Shown: one piece after another, positions 1-8,400 of the stretch
How positions within the stretch are numbered: position 1 is the first letter of the stretch
Layout: every line of letters begins with the position of its first letter
Assembly: GCF_022398315.1 (NCBI RefSeq)
Contig: NZ_JAKEVF010000004.1
Span: forward strand, 256,813 to 320,812
Origin: Shewanella sp. Isolate11
Lineage (GTDB): Bacteria; Pseudomonadota; Gammaproteobacteria; Enterobacterales; Shewanellaceae
Length of the DNA stretch: 64,000 nt
Direction of reading: 5' to 3'
The notes under the pieces: generated by a model
Seen by the model: the letters and a program-made list of their open reading frames with translations, nothing else
Databases searched by the model: none
What the model was told of the DNA's origin: nothing
Made by a program: the position numbers and the translations under genes

Positions 1-258
1 TATCTCCAAGATGAAATATGGTACAGCGAGTGTGACCCGGTTGATTTCAACTGTAGCGAACTGCGTCAGCGTACTTGGATGCCGCTCAAGGCTGTGGGTA
101 ACCGAGTTTATGTGCTCGAGTATGAACAGTTTAACGATAATGCTTGGAACTATGGTGAAGCGCCCATCTGGAGAGAAAATATTAAGCCGCGTCTGACCTT
201 TTATGAAACCATTGAGCTGGGGTTAGACTCAGATTTCGATGGCATCATACGATGCTGA
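1..258 (+). CDS. Partial reading frame, upstream piece of a probable frameshifted LRR protein
   Basis: Frame 1 is open from the window edge to a TGA at 256-258 and encodes a convincing protein segment, including CDPVDFNCSELRQRTWMPL and, at the end, LGLDSDFDGI. The DSDFDG stretch resembles the acidic Asp-rich linkers of secreted surface proteins. The 5' end is outside the window. It overlaps the next frame (starting at 239) by 20 bases. If one A near 247 is removed, this frame runs straight into the LRR frame and gives DGIYDAELQNCV, which matches the repeat units found later in that protein. I therefore read it as the N-terminal side of the same gene, broken by a one-base shift (real mutation or sequencing error). 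A separate upstream gene remains possible. Confidence 0.6.
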   Translation, partial: YLQDEIWYSECDPVDFNCSELRQRTWMPLKAVGNRVYVLEYEQFNDNAWNYGEAPIWRENIKPRLTFYETIELGLDSDFDGIIRC

Positions 259-2380
259 GTTACAAAACTGCGTGTCTGAGAATGCCGCAAACTCCTCAGC
301 CGGTTATGTCGAGCAACTTACCCATATTGATTGTTCCTATCGTGCTATCAGTGATATCAGTGATATCAGTCAGTTGACCCATTTAGATTCAGTGGAGTTA
401 AGTGGCAACCCAAGTATCAGTGATTTTACTCCTTTGGCTGCCATTGGCAGTTTACAGTGGGTAAGTGCTTGGGAGACAGGCTTTGATGATGCCGATTTTA
501 ATGCGTTTGCTAATCATCCATCGGTTGCTGGTTTTGGTATAGGTGGAAATCAGGTGACTGATATTTCAGCTGCAGCCACCATGACAAATCTGCAAAGCCT
601 GCATATTTGGGGAGAAGGGGTTTATGATTTAACTGCTCTGGTTGGTTTGGCAAACTTTAATCAATTAGCACTCGGCACCAATCAAGTACAAGACTTGAGT
701 GTCATCTTGCAATTAAATGCTTTAGAGCAGCTATGGCTTAATGGTGATATGGTGGAGGATGACATTAACAATGTGGTTCTTAACCTTACTGGATTACGTC
801 ATTTATCCCTTGCCTACAATAATTACTTAACCAATGAACTGTTAACTCAAATTCTTGCTAAACATCCATCATTGGAAGGGCTTGGGCTGGAATATACTCC
901 CGTCACTGATCTGTCGATGCTGTTTACCGATGGTGGATATAGTCAACTAGTAACGCCGTTAAATAATATTAGTGTCGATAATTTAGGGGTCACAGATGGC
1001 TCACTGGATACTCAGGTGCAAGCCTTATGGAGCCTTAATGTCGAAGTGTATGGCCAGCTGGCTTATGGTTGGTTAATCGCCGATGCCTTAAACAATATTT
1101 ACGATCCTGAGCTTCGCCAATGTATTGCTGAGCAGACACAGGGTATGGTGGTTTCGGGCCAACTTAAAGAGCTCTGGTGCGGCAGCCGTGGTGTTCACAA
1201 CGTTTGGGGGCTATGGGTATTCGACAGTTTGAGAAAGCTGGATTTAAGCGATAACCCCGTTATGGAGTTAGCTGGTGAGCTTGATGGTATGCAGCAGCTT
1301 GAAGAGTTATACATTAACGATACCTTGATTGCCGATATTGGTATGTTGGGGAATCTATCGAGCTTAACTTACGCCAGTATCAACAATTTGACTCTTAATG
1401 ACAGCGAGCAAATTAATCAATTACCACAGCAAATTAGTCTCGACGGTACTATAGCGCCGTACATTGAGTTAGCGAGCATAAGCTTTAACGATCCAGAGTT
1501 ACAGTTGTGTGTGAATGACGAGGCTGCCAATGCTGGCTTGACCTATGTGCATCAACTGAGTCACATGAACTGTGATGGTCGTAATATCAGTGATATTAGT
1601 GATATAGGCCAGCTTACAGGCTTGTTCTGGCTGTTGTTCAGTAACACACAAATTACTGATCTATCGCCGTTGCAACAGTTGCCTAGGTTAACCCAGCTCT
1701 CCGTAATCGATTTAAGTCTAGACAATAGTCATGTGGAGCAATTAGCCGCAATTCCCCGTCTCGAGTTTATGGATATCGCCGGTAATGATGCCCTTGATAA
1801 TCTGTTGCCATTGGGCGGAGTTTCTCAGCTTACAGGTTTGTCCTTATGGGGAAGTGTTGAGCGTGATTTAACACCACTAACTCAATTGAGTAACTTTAAC
1901 TATATTGCCCTGGGAACCAATCAAGTCAGTGATATTTCAATATTGACCCAGATATCTGCTCTGCGAGGTTTTGATTTTAATGGTGAGTTAAGTTATGCCG
2001 ACTTTGGAAGTTTAATGACGGCTTTGACTTTAGACAATATAGGTCAGGGAGATAATTCACAATTTGATAATAGTTTTCTGCAATTGATCTTTACTCATCA
2101 ACCTGATGTTTTTCGGATTAGTTTGAGCTACACGGCTGTTAATGACCTAGCAGGGGTAGAACAATTAACTCGTCTGGAAAATGCAGATCTTAGTGGTACA
2201 GCAGTTACTGATCTACAGCCGTTGATCAATTTGAGGCAGCAGCAGGATATCTTGTATCAAAATGATGATTGGAAGCCAGTGTTAAACTGGATTGGAATCG
2301 ATCAGTTACCGCTTATCGATGTGGGACAAATCACCACTTTGCAAAGTTTAGGGGTTACAGTGGAGGGACAGCCTCAATAG
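239..2380 (+). CDS. Leucine-rich-repeat protein, probably the 3' part of a frameshifted gene
   Basis: 713 residues made of SDS22/internalin-like leucine-rich repeats, with many ISDIS, LTxL and LxLxxN-type units. LRR domains usually mediate protein binding; the ligand is unknown. The apparent start at 239 lies inside a repeat unit and has no signal peptide or convincing ribosome-binding site, so it is probably not the real start (see the piece at 1-258). The protein holds a large internal duplication: residues about 3-235 and 415-713 match unit by unit (for example LALGTNQVQDLS versus IALGTNQVSDIS), with a shorter, more diverged unit near 290-415. Each large unit opens with a xDPELxxC or DAELQNC motif followed by a second Cys, a likely disulfide cap. 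A rho-independent terminator follows at 2437. Confidence 0.75.
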   Translation: MASYDAELQNCVSENAANSSAGYVEQLTHIDCSYRAISDISDISQLTHLDSVELSGNPSISDFTPLAAIGSLQWVSAWETGFDDADFNAFANHPSVAGFGIGGNQVTDISAAATMTNLQSLHIWGEGVYDLTALVGLANFNQLALGTNQVQDLSVILQLNALEQLWLNGDMVEDDINNVVLNLTGLRHLSLAYNNYLTNELLTQILAKHPSLEGLGLEYTPVTDLSMLFTDGGYSQLVTPLNNISVDNLGVTDGSLDTQVQALWSLNVEVYGQLAYGWLIADALNNIYDPELRQCIAEQTQGMVVSGQLKELWCGSRGVHNVWGLWVFDSLRKLDLSDNPVMELAGELDGMQQLEELYINDTLIADIGMLGNLSSLTYASINNLTLNDSEQINQLPQQISLDGTIAPYIELASISFNDPELQLCVNDEAANAGLTYVHQLSHMNCDGRNISDISDIGQLTGLFWLLFSNTQITDLSPLQQLPRLTQLSVIDLSLDNSHVEQLAAIPRLEFMDIAGNDALDNLLPLGGVSQLTGLSLWGSVERDLTPLTQLSNFNYIALGTNQVSDISILTQISALRGFDFNGELSYADFGSLMTALTLDNIGQGDNSQFDNSFLQLIFTHQPDVFRISLSYTAVNDLAGVEQLTRLENADLSGTAVTDLQPLINLRQQQDILYQNDDWKPVLNWIGIDQLPLIDVGQITTLQSLGVTVEGQPQ

Positions 2381-2436
2381 TTCTTAATCGCATCATGCTA
2401 TTATTGTGAAAGACGATTTCGGCGGCACATGATGCA

Positions 2437-2464
2437 AAGGCGGACCTGCATGGTTCGCCTTTTT
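2437..2464 (+). terminator. Rho-independent terminator after the LRR gene
   Basis: A 10-bp stem (AAGGCGGACC paired with GGTTCGCCTT, one G-T pair) with a 5-base loop, followed by five T. It lies 57 bases past the LRR stop codon. Confidence 0.8.
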
Positions 2465-2835
2465 AGTGGTTGGTTAGGAGGGGTAGGCATGATGATTGAT
2501 ACAAGGCAGGTGATCTAGGCACCTACCGAGACAGCCCTCTATGTTATTACTCTTAAGGATTGCCTTAGCTTAAACTTTTACTCAGGTTCCAAGTGATAAG
2601 TTTTTTGCTAGGCAAGTCATTTTCTTTGCTTCTTTTATTGTTTGTTGTTCAGCCAATCCCACTTTTGTGAGCAAATACCACTCTTTCTTTGTGTCAATTT
2701 GCAAAAATTTGATCTTGATTAAATATTATTAAGATTCATTCTCATTTGTATTTATACTTATCTACTTTAGTAGTACCATTATGCCCATAACGAGATTTAC
2801 AGTTCTCAGGTATTTTTTCTTAGGGGTTTTAAAAT
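2465..2835. other. Intergenic region ahead of the TonB receptor
   Basis: About 370 bases of AT-rich DNA between the LRR terminator and the TonB receptor. I see no gene here. It carries the Fur-like site at 2728-2750 and presumably the receptor promoter. Confidence 0.6.
2728..2750. promoter_or_regulatory. Candidate Fur box upstream of TonB receptor
   Basis: Read on the minus strand, the site contains AAATGAGAATGAATCTTAAT, which resembles the core of known Fur boxes (AATGAGAAT-type half sites). It sits about 90 bases before the receptor start, a plausible promoter position. Iron repression of TonB-dependent siderophore receptors by Fur is well established; the match here is by eye only. Confidence 0.5.
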
Positions 2836-4932
2836 ATGGTTGCTACACGTCCAACGACACTTGGCCAATCCATCCGTTATGCGCTCAGCTTGAGTTTGTT
2901 ACCTATGTCGCTGGCATTTGCGGCCAATGCAATTGCCGAAGAGGTAACGGATGAAACACAAGAGATGGAAACCATCGTTGTCACGGCTTCAGCGCTAAAG
3001 CAATCAGCACCTATGGCTGAGACAGCGCAGTCGGTTGATATTATCGACCGTGACGAAATGCAGATGCGTGATGTACAGAAGTTAGATGAAACTTTCCGTT
3101 ACAGCGCAGGTTACACCTCGCCTTATGGCGCCGATAACGATGCCGAGTGGATGTTTATTCGTGGCTTTGAGCCTAGCGTGTTGTTAGATGGTAACCGCCT
3201 GTATAAAGAGGGGTTCTTTGCGTGGACTGTTGAGCCTTATGGCTTAGAGCGTGTCGAATTGATAAAAGGCGCTTCATCGGTATTATACGGTGATTCTATG
3301 CCAGGTGGTCTAGTAAACGCAGTACAGAAAAAACCGACCGATAAGCCTCAAGGTAATGTCACTGTTTCAGGTGGTAACAAAGATTATGTGGGCTTAGCGG
3401 CCGATATTTCTGGTTGGGCTAACGAAGATGGTAGCCAGCGTTATCGTTTAGTGGCGATGGCTGATCAGAAAGACGGTGAGCTTGATGGCACCGAATATGA
3501 GCGTATCTATATCGCCCCAAGTTACAGCATTGATTTCTCTGATGATACTTCATTAACCTTGTTAAGCAGTTTCTTAAAAGATGAAGGTGTACCGCAAAAT
3601 GGTTTCTTCCCTATGTACGGTACGCGTTATAACTTGCCTAACGGCGAGACAATCGACCCTTCAACCAACTATGGTGAGCCGGGCGATGACGAGTTTGATA
3701 AGACGCAATTTTCTGTAGGTTATCAACTCAGACATTATCTAAACGATACCTGGACTTTAAAGCAGAATGCTAACTACGCCCATACGGATCTGTATCTGCG
3801 CAGTACTTCAGCCTATGGCTCGCCTTGGGATCCATCGGCAGATCATTACAGCTTAAACCGTTACACCCTGATTAATGACGGTACTGTTGATAGCTTTACC
3901 TTAGATAATAACGCGACAGCCGAATGGCAAACGGGTGATTTTGAAAACCGTTTCTTAGTCGGTGCGGATATTCAGCATCACACTAACGAATTTGCTGGTA
4001 ATGGTAGTGGCGCGTGGGTAGGTGCGGTCGATGCGTTAAACCCCACCTATGGTAACGTGCCCGATCTAAGCCTTTACGATAACGAAATCACTAAGCAGCA
4101 AATTGGCGTGTACTCACAATTTCATACCATTTGGAACGAGCGTTGGATTGCCAATGTTGGTGCACGTTATGACTGGTTTGAAGTTGAAAACAAAGGTCAG
4201 TATGAAGATGCTATTGATGATGGCCAGTTTTCATGGAACTCAAGCTTGATGTATAAGGCGGATAACGGTCTGTCACCTTATGTCAGCTATTCAGAATCTT
4301 TCTACGTAATGAGCAGCTTAGATTACATCACTAACAAGCTGTATAAACCCGTTGAAAGTAACCAGTACGAAGTAGGTGTTAAGTATCAGCCAGAGTGGAT
4401 GGACGGTTACATTAACTTGGCATGGTTTGACTTAGAGCAGCAAAACGCGACGTCGAGTGCGATTGATAGCAACGGTGCGCTAACCAGTAGCCAAACCGAT
4501 AAGGTTGCAACTCAAGGTGTTGAACTTGAAGGTAAAGTGCAAGCAACCGATAACCTGATGTTTACCGCCAACTATACCTATTTAGATGCTCGTACAGGTG
4601 CTAATGATGTTCGTAAATCAATGGTACCTAACCATATGGCGAGCGGTTGGGTTCATTATGATATGGCCGGTGTTGGTATCGATGGTTTAACTCTTGGTGC
4701 CGGTGTTCGTTACACAGGAACCAGCGTCGATAATGCCTATTTTATCAATGATAAAGTGCCGGCTTATACCGTATGGGATGCGATGGCGAGTTATGCATTT
4801 ACTCCTAAGTTAAACCTGCAGGTGAACTTAAATAACCTCGCTGATAAAGCGTATTTAGCCGGTTGTGATTATGGTATCTGTTACTATGGTGAGTCGCGTC
4901 GTATTACGGCCAACTTGAGCTACAACTGGTAA
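2836..4932 (+). CDS. TonB-dependent siderophore receptor
   Basis: 698 residues, normal for an outer-membrane TonB-dependent receptor that imports ferric siderophores using energy from TonB-ExbBD. Visible parts in order: signal peptide about 1-35 (ending NAIAEE), TonB-box-like METIVVTAS at about 49, plug domain about 55-165 with the MPGGLVNAVQKKP segment typical of the siderophore-receptor subfamily (FhuA/FpvA-like), then a beta-barrel ending in an aromatic residue (SYNW), the usual signal for barrel assembly. Start ATG at 2836. It is monocistronic, between terminators at 2437 and 4999, and a Fur-like box lies about 90 bases upstream, which supports iron-regulated expression. The exact substrate cannot be told from sequence. 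Confidence 0.92.
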   Translation: MVATRPTTLGQSIRYALSLSLLPMSLAFAANAIAEEVTDETQEMETIVVTASALKQSAPMAETAQSVDIIDRDEMQMRDVQKLDETFRYSAGYTSPYGADNDAEWMFIRGFEPSVLLDGNRLYKEGFFAWTVEPYGLERVELIKGASSVLYGDSMPGGLVNAVQKKPTDKPQGNVTVSGGNKDYVGLAADISGWANEDGSQRYRLVAMADQKDGELDGTEYERIYIAPSYSIDFSDDTSLTLLSSFLKDEGVPQNGFFPMYGTRYNLPNGETIDPSTNYGEPGDDEFDKTQFSVGYQLRHYLNDTWTLKQNANYAHTDLYLRSTSAYGSPWDPSADHYSLNRYTLINDGTVDSFTLDNNATAEWQTGDFENRFLVGADIQHHTNEFAGNGSGAWVGAVDALNPTYGNVPDLSLYDNEITKQQIGVYSQFHTIWNERWIANVGARYDWFEVENKGQYEDAIDDGQFSWNSSLMYKADNGLSPYVSYSESFYVMSSLDYITNKLYKPVESNQYEVGVKYQPEWMDGYINLAWFDLEQQNATSSAIDSNGALTSSQTDKVATQGVELEGKVQATDNLMFTANYTYLDARTGANDVRKSMVPNHMASGWVHYDMAGVGIDGLTLGAGVRYTGTSVDNAYFINDKVPAYTVWDAMASYAFTPKLNLQVNLNNLADKAYLAGCDYGICYYGESRRITANLSYNW

Positions 4933-4998
4933 GTTTGAAAGTTAGACTACTGACAAAAGTCATAGCAACCTAATTTAAAGCGAACCTTTAAGGTTTAA

Positions 4999-5032
4999 TG
5001 CCTGTCAGTTAAGCGCTGACAGGCATTTTTTT
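4999..5032 (+). terminator. Rho-independent terminator after TonB receptor
   Basis: Perfect 10-bp stem TGCCTGTCAG / CTGACAGGCA with a 7-base loop and seven T. A smaller GAACCTTTAAGGTT hairpin lies just before it. Confidence 0.9.
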
Positions 5033-5434
5033 GTCTTGAAACTTGCAACATTTTTGTCGAGATTTTGACTCATGTTTGTCGAACTTTTTTCGGTTTGAAA
5101 TCGGTCGGAAAATGCAGGTTTAAATCGTCTTGTCTGTGGCACATTTATCCGCTTAAAACTGAATAAATTAGTTGAAATTCAGTAGTTGAAAGTCAGGTGT
5201 TATTTGAGCGTCATTTGTTGCTTTGTTGTAAATTTTGATTTTACGGTGTCGATGTTTTGACAGTAAAACTTAACGTTTTATTGTTGCATCTTTATGTAAG
5301 TCGTTGTTTTTGATGTAGCATTTTGTACACTTTTGGTGTATTTGATTGACGGGTTAAAGCGGTTGGGGGAGTATCTTTGATGTTTTAAATTTGTTACCTA
5401 GAGGTAACAGCGTTAAGAGCAATAAGGATAAAAA
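5033..5434. other. Long AT-rich leader of the subtilase gene
   Basis: About 400 bases rich in runs of T with no gene visible. Close to the subtilase start is a perfect inverted repeat at 5393-5408. AAGGA at 5424-5428 is the likely ribosome-binding site. Confidence 0.5.
5393..5408. promoter_or_regulatory. Perfect inverted repeat just upstream of the subtilase gene
   Basis: GTTACCT-AG-AGGTAAC, 7-bp arms with a 2-base centre, ending 26 bases before the start codon at 5435. The tiny centre argues against an RNA hairpin and for a dimeric-protein operator. No regulator can be named. Confidence 0.4.
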
Positions 5435-8400
5435 ATGCTTAAACTCAATAAGGTCGCAACCATGGTTGCGGCCGCTTTATATGTAGGCAGTGGTGCCGCT
5501 GCAACAGATGCTGTTAAGGCTGCTGGGAGCCAAGATTCTCAGTGGACTGTAGCGCCGGCAGATTATGCTCCACAACCTTTACCGCAAGAGACTTATACTT
5601 GGGAAAACCAAGTCAATAAGACTATTAAGAAACAACAATCTATTTTCGTTGCCGAAAATGATGTTAGTGGTGTTAACAAGTACATTGTACAGTTAAGTGA
5701 TGCACCTATTTCGACCTATAACGGTGGCATTGCGAGCTTGGCTTCGACACAAAAAACTGTGTCTAAAGCCCGTCTGTCAAAAGCACCGCTAAACTTAAAC
5801 CAATCAGATATTAAAGCTTATAGCAGCTATTTGGCTCAAAAGCGTGCGACTGTGGTTTCACAGGCTCAAGCTTTACAGGGTTTAAACGTACAAGTGGGTC
5901 GCGAGTATTCAGTTGCACTTAACGGTTTTGTGACCGAATTAACCCAAGAGGAAGCCGTTCGATTGGCTAAAATTCCTGGGGTAAAGCGCATTACTCGTGA
6001 AAAAGTGTATGAGTTACAAACCTTCAGTACACCAACCCAAACTGGCGCGACAAGTGTATGGAGTGGCAGTGCGTTAAACAGTTCTAATAAGGGTGAAGGT
6101 ATGGTTGTCGGTATTATTGATACCGGTATTAATACTGACCATCCATCATTTGCTGCAGTGGGTGGTGATGGCTATCAGCATACCAATCCACTCGGTAGCA
6201 GCTTTTTGGGTGACTGTGCAGCATCACCTGAATACTGTAACGACAAGCTGATCGGGGTGTACTCTTATCCTGAAATTACTCAGGCCTATAGTGATCCTGT
6301 GTTTAGCGAAAGCCGTCCAGCGATTGGTGAAGATTATAATAACCATGGCTCTCACGTTGCAGGTACCGTTGCAGGTAACGTGTTAATGGATGTAAATCAT
6401 GTCATCTCTGAGAACACTAAAGACGGTAAAGGGATTGAAACAGGTCTGGTACTGCCACAAGTTTCGGGTATGGCGCCTCATGCTAATATCATCGCTTACC
6501 AAGTATGTTGGCCAGGTGGTTCTGGCGATCCTTATGCGGGTTGTCCAACTTCAGCGATCATTGCCGCAGTTGAGCAATCGGCTATCGATAATGTTGATGT
6601 AATCAACGCCTCTTTAGGTGGGCTTGAAGAAGATCCTTGGCTTGAGCCAATTGAGCAAGCTTTCTACAACGCAGCCGCTTCTGGTGTATTTGTTGCGGTA
6701 GCAGCGGGTAACTCTGGTCCATATTTACAGTCTGCAGATCACTCATCTCCTTGGGTAACCACTGTTGCGGCACATACAGCCGATCAAATCGTGACCTTTG
6801 CCGACAATGGTGTTGAGCAGATGTCAGGTGGTGATACCACACCTCCTAGCGATATCGTTGGTGCAACTAAATCATTTGAGTCGGCTTCAGGGATGATTGT
6901 CGATGCGACAAATTTCGCTAACCCTAATGAGAGTTATGCGCCAAACGTTAAGAACTGTGACAGTCCATTCCCTGCTGGTACGTTTGATCTTGCCGACAAT
7001 CCAGATACGGCAGATATCGATGAAAGTCAGCAGGATGTTATTGTTATCTGTAGCCGTAGCTCTAAGCCGTTAATTTATAAGGCTGATAACGTTAAGGCTG
7101 GTGGTGCTGAAGGTGTGGTGATCACTAACCTTTATTCGTTCCAAGATAGCAATATTCCAGGTATTCCATACTCCATTCCAGGTACTTTGATCCCATCAAC
7201 TGATGGTAAAACGTTACGCACTTGGGTCAATTCTGGTGCCGGTCACATGGGGACACTATCGGCGAGTGCCGGTGAGATATCGGATGTAGATAAAGAGCGT
7301 GTAGCTAACTTCTCTGGTCGTGGGCCTTCATACTTTGGTATCGATACCCTGTTTGTCGATATTGCTGCTCCTGGTGTAGATATTTTTGCAGCAGCGTCAG
7401 ACGATCAACCTTTCACTAGCAACCCTTATTCTGGTGAGTGGGCGACGCTATCAGGTACCTCGATGGCGAGTCCTCACGTAGCGGGTGCTGCGGCACTTCT
7501 GCGTCAATCTCATCCTTACTGGACTCCAATGCAAGTACAGTCAGCATTGATGATGACCGCATCAAAAACCTTAACTAACGCGGGTTACTTGGACAACTAC
7601 AGCGATTACGGTGAGCTGTCGGGTTTACATGATGCGGGTGCCGGTCGTATGCATGTAGAGTTGGCTGATAAAGTTGGCTTAGTGCTTGATGAGTCAATGG
7701 ACAACATGGCTGCTGCGAATCCAAATTTAGGTGGATATCCTAAGAATTTGAACACAGCGTACATGGTTGATAACGACTGTCCAAAAGAATGTTCTTTCGT
7801 GCGTACTTTTACAGCGACTGAAGATGCTAGCTGGACTGTTGATACCGAAGCTTGGTTTGGTGATTTCGAGATCTCTGCTCAGCCTGAAAGTTTCAGCCTG
7901 AAAGCGGGTGAGACTCAGTCAATTGTGATCACTGCTAAAGCGCTACAAAACGTTTCTGCGGCGACTTATACCGATTTGACTGGTAACCAAGGTCAAGTGA
8001 GACTGGTTTCTGATAATCCTAGTTCACCTGTGCTTGAGCTACCAATTTGGACTTATGCGGGCGATTCTGGTTTACCTGATTATCTAAAAATCAATGCGCA
8101 TCGTAAGTCTTCTACATTGAACGTTGGACCTTTCAACACCGCTGAAATTACCGATTTTACATCACGCAGTTTTGGTCTGGTTAAAGGTGAAAACAAAACG
8201 ATTCACACTTATACAGATACCACTGGTGCAGATCCTTTCGACTTGATTGAAGGTGAAGATGGTGCTGTGAACCCTAATCACATCGAATGGACCGATGTGC
8301 CTGAGGGCGCTAAGCTGTTAGCCGGTAGTGTGGTAGGTGATGAATACAATCGCGTGTTGGTGTTCATGGGACAAGATTCTGATGGTGATGGTTTGCCATC

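Noticed and set aside
11..196. A 61-codon plus-strand frame at the left edge
   Set aside because: Frame 1 over the same bases gives a far more protein-like sequence running from the window edge; this frame is its shadow.
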